NCBI RefSeq assembly: GCF_001429395.1
Contig: NZ_LMJT01000002.1
Location: forward strand, 1 to 64,000
Source of the DNA: Allobosea sp. Root381
GTDB taxonomy: Bacteria; Pseudomonadota; Alphaproteobacteria; Rhizobiales; Beijerinckiaceae
Length of the DNA: 64,000 nt
Direction of reading: 5' to 3'
The translations under genes and the position numbers were made by a program. This document shows, piece after piece, positions 8,357-16,981 of the stretch. Numbering within the stretch: position 1 is the stretch's first letter; each line of letters starts with the position of its first letter. The notes under the pieces are model-generated. The model had not been told where the DNA came from and ran no database searches. It saw only the letters and a program-made list of their open reading frames with translations.

Positions 8357-9622
8357 ATGGGCATGACGATCATCGAGAAGATACTTGCCCGCGCCAGCGG
8401 CGCTAAAGAAATCCGCGCGGGCGACCTGGCCGTGGTGAATGTCGATACGGCCGTGATCCTGGACACCAATTTCTACTGGACGGTGCGACGAGACATCAAA
8501 CGGCTGCACGATCCAGAGAAGGTCGTGATCATCTACGACCACATGGTGCCGGCGCCGGACCAGACCGCGGCGGAGGCGCACAAATACGGGCGCGAATTCG
8601 CCAAGCGGTTCGGCATCAGACGTTTCCACGACATCGGGGCGCGGCAGGGCATCAGCCATGCGGTCGTGGCGGACAATGCCTACGCGCTGCCCGGCAGCGT
8701 ACTGGTCTGTTCGGATTCGCACACCTGCGCGGCGGGCGCGTTCAATGCCGCGGCGCGCGGCATCGGCGCCCCCGACATGGTCTATGTGCTGACGACCGGC
8801 CAAACCTGGTTCCAGGTCGGCGAGACGATCCGCTACGATCTCGTCGGCGAATTGCAGCCCGGTATCTCGGCCAAGGACATCTTCCTTCATCTCGCCGGCA
8901 TCTATGGCGATCACGCCAATCAGAACATCGAATTCGGCGGTCCGGCGCTGGCGGGTCTGAGCCTGAACGCCAGGCGCACCCTCGCCACGATGGGGGCGGA
9001 ACTGTCCGCGGAGTTCGTCACCTTCGAGGCGGACGCCCGCCTGACCGAATATGTCTCCGCACGCAATCCGGCCGCGTTCGAAGCCCAAGCGCCCGACGCC
9101 GACGCGGTCTATGGCGCCAGGCACAGTATTGACCTTTCCCGGATCGAGCCGCTCGTCGCGCTGCCGGACACGGTCGTCAAGAATTCCGTCGCGCTCGACG
9201 CGGTGGCAGGCCAGTCGATCCACCAGGCCTTCATCGGCTCCTGCGCCAACGGCACGCTCGACGATCTCGCTGAGGCGGCCCGGGTCGTCGCGGGCCAGCA
9301 GGTGGCCCCGGGCGTGCGTTTTATCGTGACGCCGGGATCGCAGGCCATCTACAACGACGCCCTGCGCGCGGGTTACGTGCAGACGCTGATGGATGCGGGC
9401 GCCATCGTCACCACAGCGACCTGCGGTGCGTGCTTCGGCGGCCATATGGGCGTACTTGCGCCGGGCGAGATCTGCATCACGGCGAGCACTCGCAACTTCA
9501 AGGGACGGATGGGCGACCCTACGTCGCGCATCTTCATGGCGTCGCCGGCGACAGTTGCCGCCTCCGCCGTCGCCGGCACGATCGTGGCCGCAGGCCGCCA
9601 GCATGAGGGGAGCGCGACATGA
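8357..9622 (+). CDS. Aconitase-superfamily hydro-lyase, large (LeuC-like) subunit
   Basis: 421 residues of the LeuC/homoaconitase/dimethylmaleate-hydratase group. The three 4Fe-4S ligands are visible: Cys in FIGSCANG (about 296) and the CxxC of TATCGACFGG (about 356 and 359). CSDSHTCAAGAF (about 118-129) is the family substrate/cluster loop. The ATG chosen has GGGAGA six bases upstream and gives the common start MGMTIIEKIL. Family enzymes move water across a double bond of di- or tricarboxylic acids. Here leucine biosynthesis is unlikely, because the gene sits in a transporter/lyase regulon on a likely island. The small subunit follows with a four-base overlap. Confidence 0.9.
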   Translation: MGMTIIEKILARASGAKEIRAGDLAVVNVDTAVILDTNFYWTVRRDIKRLHDPEKVVIIYDHMVPAPDQTAAEAHKYGREFAKRFGIRRFHDIGARQGISHAVVADNAYALPGSVLVCSDSHTCAAGAFNAAARGIGAPDMVYVLTTGQTWFQVGETIRYDLVGELQPGISAKDIFLHLAGIYGDHANQNIEFGGPALAGLSLNARRTLATMGAELSAEFVTFEADARLTEYVSARNPAAFEAQAPDADAVYGARHSIDLSRIEPLVALPDTVVKNSVALDAVAGQSIHQAFIGSCANGTLDDLAEAARVVAGQQVAPGVRFIVTPGSQAIYNDALRAGYVQTLMDAGAIVTTATCGACFGGHMGVLAPGEICITASTRNFKGRMGDPTSRIFMASPATVAASAVAGTIVAAGRQHEGSAT

Positions 9623-10140
9623 GCATCGCCGGGAACGTCTGGAAGTTCGACGACAACGTCAACACCGACCTGATGGTGCCGGGGTTTGTGCTCTATGCGA
9701 CCGAGGCAGAACAGGCTCGCGCCGTCTTCTCGGCCAATCGTCCAGGCTGGGTCGACGAAGTGCAGTCCGGAGATGTCATCGTCGGCGGTCACAATTTCGG
9801 CATGGGCTCGAGCCGCCCGGCCGCGCGCTCGCTGAAGAATTGCGGCGTCTCGGTCCTGCTGGCCGAGACGATCAACGGGCTGTTTTTTCGCAATGCGGTC
9901 AATTTCGGGTTCCTGGCGATCGAGTGCCTCGGCGTCCACGACGCCTTCGAAGAGGGCGACCGCGCGGAAGTCGACCTCGACAGCTGGACCGTGCGAAATC
10001 CGCGATCGGGCCTGGAGCTCAAGGCCAAGCCGATCCCCCCGGCATTGCTTTCCCTGATGCTCGAAGGCGGCATATACCCGCATCTCGAGAAACGGGGCCT
10101 GATTGGAGGGCGAGCTAGCGATCCTGCGGCCCGCCAGTGA
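9619..10140 (+). CDS. Aconitase-superfamily hydro-lyase, small (LeuD-like) subunit
   Basis: 173 residues, the swivel domain. FDDNVNTDLMVPGFVL near the N-terminus and GHNFGMGSSRPAA (about 56-68) are the substrate-specificity and active-site loops; GSSR supplies the catalytic Ser/Arg. It is translationally coupled to the large subunit by ATGA. Together they make a two-subunit hydro-lyase like isopropylmalate isomerase, homoaconitase or dimethylmaleate hydratase. The G-S-S-R-P loop rather than the LeuD G-S-S-R-E hints at a non-leucine substrate (inference). Confidence 0.88.
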   Translation: MSIAGNVWKFDDNVNTDLMVPGFVLYATEAEQARAVFSANRPGWVDEVQSGDVIVGGHNFGMGSSRPAARSLKNCGVSVLLAETINGLFFRNAVNFGFLAIECLGVHDAFEEGDRAEVDLDSWTVRNPRSGLELKAKPIPPALLSLMLEGGIYPHLEKRGLIGGRASDPAARQ

Positions 10141-10580
10141 GTAAAGCTAGACCACCCAGAAGCGAGCGCAACCATTCCTCGAAAGGTTTTTTGCTCGCCT
10201 AGCCAAGCGAGCGGGGGAAAGCATTCGCGGCGTTCAGCCCCGAAAGAGGCCGCACTTGCGCGTCCGCGTCCGGGCAACTCGCTAATGTCTGGTTGGGGCG
10301 CACTGGAACATCGCGGTGTCCTTCAAATCATCGCCCCGATGTGCGGCTGCACACCACAGATTCCGCGCCAGCACGTTAGGCAAGACTGTCGACTGTCGTC
10401 GGTCTCGAGAACGCTGATCTCTCCCGGGTTCGCCACGTGCGGGCGCCCCAGAAGCGTCCCTATACGGGAGGCTGTCGTCCGCCGTCGGACGCTGTGCGTC
10501 ACTGCCGTGAGGTTCGCCATTTAAGACGCCACCCGATTCCCTCCAACCTCCCGCAGAAACGCCGTAATGCGGCTCGATAG
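10141..10580. other. Gap with no supported gene
   Basis: About 440 bases without a credible reading frame; open frames on both strands are arginine-rich and look spurious. The only structure seen is an inverted repeat GCTCGC / GCGAGC (10193-10198 and 10207-10212, 8-base loop) about 55 bases after the small-subunit stop, which could help end transcription but has no T-run on the right side. Confidence 0.4.
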
Positions 10581-10592
10581 TAAGCCTGCTTA
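10581..10592 (+). promoter_or_regulatory. Candidate MarR operator
   Basis: TAAGCCTGCTTA has 5-base arms TAAGC/GCTTA and is followed at once by the palindromic TTATAATAA and the ribosome site. Position 18 bases before the MarR start is typical of an autoregulatory operator that would block the promoter of the whole efflux operon. Confidence 0.45.
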
Positions 10593-10609
10593 TAATAAGG
10601 AGACTTGGG

Positions 10610-11080
10610 TTGGTCACGCGCTCGCTCCGCCGCGAATTGATCTTCCAGCTCGTCGAGACGGCGCGCCTCATGCGCGGCCATGTCGACCAGCGCGCCCGCC
10701 AGCGCGGGACCACGCGCGCGCAATGGGGCGTGCTTTCGCGGCTGCGCCGCAACGAAGGCATGAGACAGGCGGAACTCGCCGACATCCTCGACATCCAGCC
10801 GATCTCGGTGACGCGCATGGTCGACAGGCTGGAGCAGCAGAACCTGGTCGAACGCCGGCCCGACCCCGCCGACCGCCGGGCCTATCGCCTCTATCTCACG
10901 AGCGAGGGGCTCACGCTCGTCGACGAGCTCGACCCGTTGCGGCAGGACATCGCCGATAACCTGCTTGCCATCGTCGACGACGCCACGATCACGACGATGC
11001 TGACCGCGCTGGCCAGCATCCGCGAGCAGGCTCGGCCTACCGCCTCGGAAACGGCTCCCGCCATCGAAACAACCGCGTGA
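10610..11080 (+). CDS. MarR family repressor of the downstream RND pump
   Basis: 156 residues with the MarR winged helix (MRQAELADILDIQPISVTRMVDRLEQQNLVERR, then DPADRRAYRLYLT; the D-x-R-x-x wing is visible). It starts with TTG, supported by AAGGAG seven bases upstream and by no better ATG. Its stop overlaps a GTG of the next gene, so it leads a three-gene operon with membrane-fusion protein and pump. By family it is a ligand-released repressor of this operon. Confidence 0.88.
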   Translation: MVTRSLRRELIFQLVETARLMRGHVDQRARQRGTTRAQWGVLSRLRRNEGMRQAELADILDIQPISVTRMVDRLEQQNLVERRPDPADRRAYRLYLTSEGLTLVDELDPLRQDIADNLLAIVDDATITTMLTALASIREQARPTASETAPAIETTA

Positions 11081-11091
11081 CGAGGACGCCC

Positions 11092-12285
11092 ATGAAGCCC
11101 GTGCACCTCCTGATCATGACCTGCCTGGCCGCGGCGGCCGCTGGCGGCATCTGGTTCGGCAGATCGCATGGGGCGGTCGAGCCCGCGACGCTTCGTCAGG
11201 CACGCGGCTCCGAGGGTGTTCCGGTGGCGGTGGTCACCGCGGCGGCCGAGGCGGCCGACATGCCGGTCGTGAAGCGGGCGATCGGCTTCGTCGAAACGCC
11301 GGCAAGCGTGGTGATCCGCTCGCGCATCGACAGCCAGATCGTCGAGCAGCACGTCACGGACGGGCAGTTCGTCAAAAAGGGCGACCTGCTCTTCACGCTC
11401 GACGACAACGACATCAAGGCCCAGATCTCCAAGGACGAGGCGGCGCTCGCGCGCGACGAGGCTCTCCACACGCGCAGCCAGAGCGACCTGTCGCGCTACC
11501 AGCAGCTTCTCGCCCGCAATGCGGGCACGCAGGCGCAACTCGACCAGGCCACCGCCGACGAGCGCTCGAGCGCGGCCACGATCCAGTCCGACAGGGCCAC
11601 GCTCGAGGCCGACCGGCTGAAGCTCGGCTATACGCGCATCCTGGCGCCGATCGATGGCCGCGCCGGGGCCGTTCAGGTCACGCCCGGAAACCTCGTCGCC
11701 GCCAATGCGTCGGGCACGGCGCTCGTGACATTGACGCAGATGAAGCCGCTGCGCGTCGCCTTCACCTTGCCGGAGCGGGAACTACCGGTCCTGCAGGCGG
11801 CGCTCGATCGCGGCGCTCCGGTCCCCGTGCTGGCGCGCATACCCGATTCCGGCAGCAAGCCCGCCCAGGGCGCCCTGAACTTCGTCGATTCCAGCGTCGA
11901 CACGACATCCGGCACGATCACCGCCAAGGCCGCCTTCGCGAATGACGACCTTTCGCTCTGGCCCGGGCAATATGTCGATGTCGAGGTCGATGTCGACGTG
12001 CTGCGGAATGTCACGCTGGTCGCCACCGTCGCGGTACAGCCCGGCCAAAAGGGCCCTTACGTCTATCTCGCCAAGGGCGACGGCACCGTTTCGCTGCGGC
12101 CGGTCAAGATCGCGCTGGCCGATGGCGGCCGCACCGCGCTGAGCGAGGGCGTCAAGCCCGGCGAACGCGTCGTCGTCGATGGGCAGTTGCTGCTGAAGGA
12201 CGGCGCGAAGTTCCGCGAGCGCGATCCGCAAACGCCTGCTGCCAGGCCCGGCACGGCAGCCATCGCCGAAAGAAGCGCGCCATGA
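11092..12285 (+). CDS. RND efflux membrane-fusion (adaptor) protein
   Basis: 397 residues from the ATG preceded by CGAGGA; a GTG 15 bases earlier overlapping the MarR stop is possible. It has an N-terminal membrane anchor/signal (MKPVHLLIMTCLAAAAAGG), a biotinyl-lipoyl half-motif (IVEQHVTDGQFVKKGDLLF), an alpha-helical hairpin (about 95-150), and beta-barrel and membrane-proximal domains ending in VKPGERVVVDGQLLLKDG. It links the inner-membrane pump to an outer-membrane channel. No TolC-like gene is present here, so the channel must be encoded elsewhere. Confidence 0.92.
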   Translation: MKPVHLLIMTCLAAAAAGGIWFGRSHGAVEPATLRQARGSEGVPVAVVTAAAEAADMPVVKRAIGFVETPASVVIRSRIDSQIVEQHVTDGQFVKKGDLLFTLDDNDIKAQISKDEAALARDEALHTRSQSDLSRYQQLLARNAGTQAQLDQATADERSSAATIQSDRATLEADRLKLGYTRILAPIDGRAGAVQVTPGNLVAANASGTALVTLTQMKPLRVAFTLPERELPVLQAALDRGAPVPVLARIPDSGSKPAQGALNFVDSSVDTTSGTITAKAAFANDDLSLWPGQYVDVEVDVDVLRNVTLVATVAVQPGQKGPYVYLAKGDGTVSLRPVKIALADGGRTALSEGVKPGERVVVDGQLLLKDGAKFRERDPQTPAARPGTAAIAERSAP

Positions 12286-15200
12286 ACGTCTCGGCATTCT
12301 GCATCCGCCATCCCGTCGCGACGATCCTGATGTCGGTCGCGCTCGTCCTCGCGGGGGCCTTCGCCTATCGCGTCCTGCCGGTCGCGGCGTTGCCGCGCGC
12401 GGAATTCCCGGTGGTGAACGTGTCGGCGCAGCTGCCCGGCGCCTCGCCGGACACGATGGCGACATCCGTCGCCACGCCGCTGATCAAGCAGTTCGCGACG
12501 ATCGCGGGCATCGACAGCATCTCGACGACGAACTCGCTGGGTGCGACCTCGATCGCGATCCAGTTCGTGCTCAACCGCAACATCGACGCCGCCGCGGCCG
12601 ATGTGCAGGCGGCGATCACGCGGGCACAACGCCAGCTCCCGCAGGAGATGACCACGCCGCCGAGCTATCGGAAGGTCAATCCGGCCGATGCGCCGATCAT
12701 CCTGATGGCGCTGAAGAGCGACGTCATCCCGCTCTCGCAGCTCGACGCCTTCGCCCAGCAGGTGATCTCGCCGGCGCTGTCGACTGTCGACGGCGTGGCG
12801 CAGGTGCTGATCTTCGGCAGCCAGAAATATGCGGTGCGCGTCCAGATCGACCCCGTCGCGCTCGCCTCGCGCGGCATCGGCGTCGACGAGTTGCAGCTTG
12901 CGATCACGGCGAGTAACGCCAATACGCCGGTCGGCACGCTGCAGAACAATGCGCAGCAGCTAACGATCCAGGCGCGCACGCAGCTCGCCGACGCCAGCCA
13001 GTTCGCGAATGTCATCATCGCCACCCGCAACGGCAAGCCGGTGCGGCTGGGCGACGTCGCCAAGGTGATCGACTCTGTCGAGAACACGCAGACATCGAGC
13101 GCCTATGACGGCACGCCCGCGATCGTGCTCGCGGTCCAACGCCAGCCCGACGCCAACACAGTCGAGGTGGTCGACCGCGTCAAGGCGATGCTCCCCGCCT
13201 TCGCCGGACAGATGCCGGCCGCCGCCTCGATCTCGTTGCTGAACGACCGCTCGACCTCGATCCGCGCCGCCGTCGAGGACGTGCAGTTCACGCTGGCGCT
13301 GACCGTCGCGCTCGTCGTGATGGTGATCTTCGTCTTCCTGCGCCGGGTGGCCGCGACCTTCATCCCCGCGATCGCCGTGCCGATCTCGATCGTCGCGACG
13401 CTGGCCGCGATGTATCTCTTCGGCTTCGCCATCGACAACATCTCTCTGCTGGGCCTGACGCTGTCGGTGGGGCTCGTCGTCGACGACGCCATCGTGATGC
13501 TCGAGAACATCGTGCGCCACATGGAAGAAGACGGGCTATCGGCCTTCGACGCGGCCCTGAAGGGCTCCTCGGAGATCGGCTTCACCATCGTCTCGATCTC
13601 GCTCTCGCTCGTCGCCGTGTTCATCCCGGTCCTGCTGATGGGCGGCGTGATCGGCCGCATCTTCAACGAGTTCGCCGTGGTGGTGACGGTGTCGATCCTG
13701 GCCTCCGCCTTCGTCTCGCTGACATTGACGCCGATGCTGTGCGCGCGCGTGCTCTCGGGCTATGGCGAGCATCACCGGGAGAACGCCGTCGGACGCGCGC
13801 TGGAGCGCGGCTTCTCGGCGCTGGTCGCGGGCTACGACCGGGCGCTCGGACTGTGCCTGCGGGCCAAGCCGCTGATGCTGCTGTGCTTCTTCGCCACCAT
13901 GGCGGGATCGGTCTGGCTGCTGCAAACCGCGCCGAAGGGCTTCTTCCCGCAGGAGGATATCGGCCAGCTCCAGGTTTCGACGGAGGCACGCCAGGACATC
14001 TCCTTCACCGCGATGAAGGAGCTTCAATCGCAGGTCGCCGAGATCTTCCGCAAGTCGCCCTATGTCGCCCATGTCGTGCAGAGCGTCGGCGGCAGCGGGC
14101 CGGCTTCCGCCGCGCTCAATTCGGGCCGTCTCTTCGTCGAGCTCAAGCCGAAGAAGGAGCGCCCACCCCTGCAGAAGGTGCTGGCCGATCTGCGCCGCGA
14201 ACTGACCCAGGTCGCCGGGATCACGGCCTTCATGACGCCGGTGCAGAACCTCAATATCGGCGCACGCTCGTCCAAGAGCCAGTACCAGCTCGTCGTGCAG
14301 GGGCTGGACCAGGGGCTGATGAACCAATGGGCCGTGAAGCTCGCCGACGCCATGGGCCAGGACCGCGCTCATTTCATCGACGTCACCACCGATCTGCAGA
14401 ACAACGCCTCCGAGGCGACGCTGGTGATCGACCGCGACAAGGCGAACCAGCTTCGGGTCGGTGCCGATATCCTGCGCTCGACGCTCTATTCCGGCTTCGG
14501 CGTGCGCCAGGTCTCGACGATCTATACGGCCGGCGACAGCTACGAGGTCATCGTCGAGTTCGATCCGCGCCATGGCTGGTCGCCGGACAGGCTCGACGAG
14601 ATCCGCGTCCGCGCCGGCAACGGCCAATTGGTGCCGCTCGGCGCCTTCGCCAGCGTCAAGCGCACCGTGGGCCAGCTCACCGTCAACCAGCTCGGCCAGA
14701 TCCCTGCCGTGACGATCTCCTACAATTTGCCGGCCGGCGTCGCGCTCGGCGACAGCGTCACCCGCATCGACGCGATCAAGGGCTCGCTCGGCTTCCCGGC
14801 CGCACTCTCGACCACGCTCGCCGGCACGGCCAAGACCTTCCAGGATTCGCTCGCCAACCAGGGCTGGCTGATCGCCGGCGCAATCCTCACGATCTATATC
14901 GTCCTCGGCATTCTCTACGAGAGTTTCATCCATCCGCTGACGATCCTGACCGGGCTGCCCTCGGCCGCTATCGGGGCTCTCGGCGCGCTCAGGCTCTTCG
15001 ATCTCGACCTTTCGGTCATCGCGATGATCGGGCTCCTGATGCTGATCGGCATCGTCAAGAAGAACGCCATAATGATGATCGATGTCGCCCTCGTCCTGCA
15101 GCGCGATGGTGCCCCGGCGCAGGAGGCGATCCACCGCGCCTGCATCCTGCGGTTCCGGCCAATCCTGATGACGACGCTGGCGGCGCTCATGGGCACGTTG

Positions 15201-15407
15201 CCGATCGCGCTCGGCGCGGGCGCGAGCGCCGAATTGCGCCAGCCGCTCGGCATCGCGGTCGTCGGCGGGCTGCTGATCAGCCAGGTGCTGACGCTCTACA
15301 TCACGCCCGTGTTGTTCCTTTACCTGGACAAGCTGGGCGATACCGTCTCGCGGCTCTCCGGCCGGGGAGCAGCGCCTGGCGCCGCCGCCTCAACGCCGGC
15401 GGAATGA
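12282..15407 (+). CDS. RND family multidrug efflux pump (HAE1/AcrB type)
   Basis: 1041 residues, normal for a proton-driven tripartite pump. The N-terminal membrane helix is followed by a large periplasmic loop, TM2-6 from about residue 335, a second loop, and TM8-12 near the end. The proton-relay aspartates are visible in LSVGLVVDDAIVMLEN (about 405-410), and a Lys in GIVKKNAIMM of TM10. It overlaps the adaptor stop by ATGA. Substrates cannot be read from sequence; location on the accessory part suggests the pump arrived with the island. Confidence 0.95.
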   Translation: MNVSAFCIRHPVATILMSVALVLAGAFAYRVLPVAALPRAEFPVVNVSAQLPGASPDTMATSVATPLIKQFATIAGIDSISTTNSLGATSIAIQFVLNRNIDAAAADVQAAITRAQRQLPQEMTTPPSYRKVNPADAPIILMALKSDVIPLSQLDAFAQQVISPALSTVDGVAQVLIFGSQKYAVRVQIDPVALASRGIGVDELQLAITASNANTPVGTLQNNAQQLTIQARTQLADASQFANVIIATRNGKPVRLGDVAKVIDSVENTQTSSAYDGTPAIVLAVQRQPDANTVEVVDRVKAMLPAFAGQMPAAASISLLNDRSTSIRAAVEDVQFTLALTVALVVMVIFVFLRRVAATFIPAIAVPISIVATLAAMYLFGFAIDNISLLGLTLSVGLVVDDAIVMLENIVRHMEEDGLSAFDAALKGSSEIGFTIVSISLSLVAVFIPVLLMGGVIGRIFNEFAVVVTVSILASAFVSLTLTPMLCARVLSGYGEHHRENAVGRALERGFSALVAGYDRALGLCLRAKPLMLLCFFATMAGSVWLLQTAPKGFFPQEDIGQLQVSTEARQDISFTAMKELQSQVAEIFRKSPYVAHVVQSVGGSGPASAALNSGRLFVELKPKKERPPLQKVLADLRRELTQVAGITAFMTPVQNLNIGARSSKSQYQLVVQGLDQGLMNQWAVKLADAMGQDRAHFIDVTTDLQNNASEATLVIDRDKANQLRVGADILRSTLYSGFGVRQVSTIYTAGDSYEVIVEFDPRHGWSPDRLDEIRVRAGNGQLVPLGAFASVKRTVGQLTVNQLGQIPAVTISYNLPAGVALGDSVTRIDAIKGSLGFPAALSTTLAGTAKTFQDSLANQGWLIAGAILTIYIVLGILYESFIHPLTILTGLPSAAIGALGALRLFDLDLSVIAMIGLLMLIGIVKKNAIMMIDVALVLQRDGAPAQEAIHRACILRFRPILMTTLAALMGTLPIALGAGASAELRQPLGIAVVGGLLISQVLTLYITPVLFLYLDKLGDTVSRLSGRGAAPGAAASTPAE

Positions 15408-15722
15408 TCCGCCAATTCGGCAGCCGGCAGCCGGCGAGACTTCGGATCGCACCTAGGCTGCGCTTCAGCTCGGCCAAGCAGCCGCTGCTGACCGATTTGG
15501 GCAGATGATGCCGCCGAGCGGCCTCACTCCAGAGAGCCTGCTTCCGCGATTGCAATGAATGTCTGGACGCCGTCGAGCTTCAACATCGTTCGACTTTCCC
15601 GGAAATGAGTTTCGCTTGCACGACGCTAATCCGAACGGAAATCGCATGCTACGTCGCGTCATGCCGACGGGTTGACAGCGACGGTCGCAGCGACCGCCCT
15701 GCCGGCAGGCGGGAGATGTCCC
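15408..15722. other. Gap after the efflux operon, nothing recognised
   Basis: 315 bases between the pump stop and the truncated hydrolase. I see no coding frame with family features, no terminator-like stem with a T-run and no RNA gene. It precedes two damaged genes, so it may itself be scar sequence. Confidence 0.35.
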
Positions 15723-15935
15723 ATGTTGAAAGCTGCATTCGCGCTCGTCGCGTTTGCCGTCGCCGCTCCCGCGGCTGCCCAGGTCCCAGCCTTCCCGAAC
15801 GCGTTCAAGGTGCAGGAGATCGCCACCAACGGTGCGACCATCCATGTCCGTGTCGGCGGTCAGGGGCCGGCGGTTGTGCTCCTTCATGGCTACGGGGAGA
15901 CCGGCGACATGTGGGCGCCGATGGCGGCTACTTAA
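15723..15935 (+). pseudogene. Truncated secreted alpha/beta hydrolase
   Basis: The frame begins with a good signal peptide (MLKAAFALVAFAVAAPAAAQ) and continues to the first alpha/beta hydrolase strands, ending AVVLLHGYGETGDMWAPMAA before T and a stop. In intact enzymes the oxyanion-hole HGY/HGF..MW motif is followed by about 220 more residues with the Ser-Asp-His triad; all are missing and no continuation is seen in other frames up to the next gene. The break is abrupt, which suggests a deletion or rearrangement rather than a point mutation. Confidence 0.7.
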
Positions 15936-16042
15936 TCCGAAGGCGATTTTTGTCGACGTCTTCAAGTTTCGACCTCGCGCCTATGGTCATGCACGATATC
16001 CGATTATGGGACGGGACTCCCATGACGGGTCGGAAGCTGCCG

Positions 16043-16489
16043 CTAGTCGGCGATGCCGTCTCGGCCCTCGATAGCCATGAGTGTCGCCGTCAGAAGGGCA
16101 ATCAGCCGCTCGCTTCCACCCTTGATTGCAAAGACTTCGGCCTGAGCGAGCGTCAGCGTGCGCCCTGCCTTCACGACCTTGCCGCGGGCGACAATGCGGT
16201 CACCAATTCCGGGGGCAAGCAGGTTGATCTTGAATTCTGTGGTCAGCACCCCGCGGCCCAAGGGCATCATGCTGAGCGCTGCGTAACCAGCCGCGCTGTC
16301 CGCAATCGCACTGACTGCCCCGGCATGAACGAAGCCGTGTTGCTGCGACACCTCCGGCCTGGGCAAGAGTTCGATCACCACATGCCCCGGCTCCACGCTG
16401 GTCACGGCTGCGCCGAGCGTCTTCATGAGCCCTTGCTTTGCGAAGCTGGCCCGAACTCGCTGATCAGCCCGCGCCGGCTCGACATCCAT
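16043..16489 (-). CDS. PaaI-like hotdog-fold thioesterase
   Basis: 148 residues. The hotdog helix carries QQHGFVHAGAVSAIADSAAG (about 49-68), the PaaI-type HGG/HAG-ADSA motif with the catalytic Asp, followed by GVLTTEFKINLLAPG. Members hydrolyse phenylacetyl-CoA-type or short acyl-CoA thioesters. I start at the ATG with GGAGGTG eight bases upstream; the longer frame adds 22 non-family residues. It stands alone between two broken genes. It could release CoA from intermediates of the island pathways, but no linkage is proven. Confidence 0.82.
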   Translation of the reverse strand: MDVEPARADQRVRASFAKQGLMKTLGAAVTSVEPGHVVIELLPRPEVSQQHGFVHAGAVSAIADSAAGYAALSMMPLGRGVLTTEFKINLLAPGIGDRIVARGKVVKAGRTLTLAQAEVFAIKGGSERLIALLTATLMAIEGRDGIAD

Positions 16490-16570
16490 TTCAGCACCTC
16501 CGCGATCCAGCGTGGCAGGTAAAGGTGATGGCAGCAACGGGTCGCGAGCTGCCATCCCGAACCCGAGCCG

Positions 16571-16614
16571 GAACGTCCGCTTCCGGGCATCGAACCAATG
16601 TCCGGAAGTGGCGC
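16571..16614 (+). repeat. Dispersed hairpin repeat, copy 2
   Basis: Second copy of the element at 323-365. CCGCTTCC and GGAAGTGG form an 8-bp stem with one G-U pair. Compared with copy 1 the seventh stem base changes from T to C, turning a G-U into a G-C pair, so pairing is kept. The rest of 16490-16791 has no supported gene and is visibly less GC-rich. Confidence 0.6.
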
Positions 16615-16791
16615 AACTGAGCCTAGGATCGGAAGTTTGGAAACGCTATTTTCGCCCGAACATGTGTAAGAGTTCCCATGCAAACAACTCAAGCCGAGCA
16701 CAGGGAGTCCGTAGATCAGCGGGCCATGGATCTCTAAAATCGATCATGCTGCAGCCCGGAAGCGAGAACGCGATGGTTAGTCATAGGCAGC

Positions 16792-16980
16792 CTACTCCTT
16801 CAGCGCCTTGACGGCGCGCCAGTCGACCTCGAGCCCGAATCCCGGCGTCTCGGTCAGGCAAAACTGTCGGTCGCGATAGGTCGCACCGCCCTAGAAGGTG
16901 CGACGGTCGATCAAGTGCAGCGCGTCGCGGCCGACAGATGGGCGGCGAATGCCACGTCGCCTGCCTGCTCCGTCCAAGCG
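16792..16980 (-). pseudogene. Remnant of an enolase-superfamily (mandelate racemase-like) dehydratase
   Basis: Directly after the TRAP permease stop, minus-strand reading gives AGDVAFAAHLSAATRC, a frameshift, LIDRRTF, an in-frame TAG, then GGATYRDRQFCLTETPGFGLE followed by VDWRAVKALKE and the natural stop. The P-G-x-G-x-E-V-D end and the HLSAAT stretch are typical of the C-terminal barrel of mandelate racemase/muconate lactonising enzymes. The first ~300 codons are gone. One frameshift and one stop show it is dead. It was probably the sugar-acid dehydratase of the TRAP operon. Confidence 0.6.
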
Positions 16981-16981
16981 T

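Noticed and set aside
8357..10140. Reading the LeuC/LeuD pair as the leucine-biosynthetic isomerase
   Set aside because: The pair is divergent from a LysR gene that also borders an importer/lyase operon, shares its candidate operator and lies in the likely island, so a catabolic hydro-lyase fits better; the biosynthetic reading is not strictly excluded.
10193..10212. Terminator after the LeuD-like gene
   Set aside because: The 6-bp stem has T residues on the wrong side for the plus strand and an 8-base loop; too weak to call.
12960..15134. Very long antisense open frames (up to 532 codons) opposite the RND pump and other genes
   Set aside because: They are mirror effects of high GC codon use: Arg/His/Asp/Gln-rich, no domain, and the sense strand has clear family motifs.
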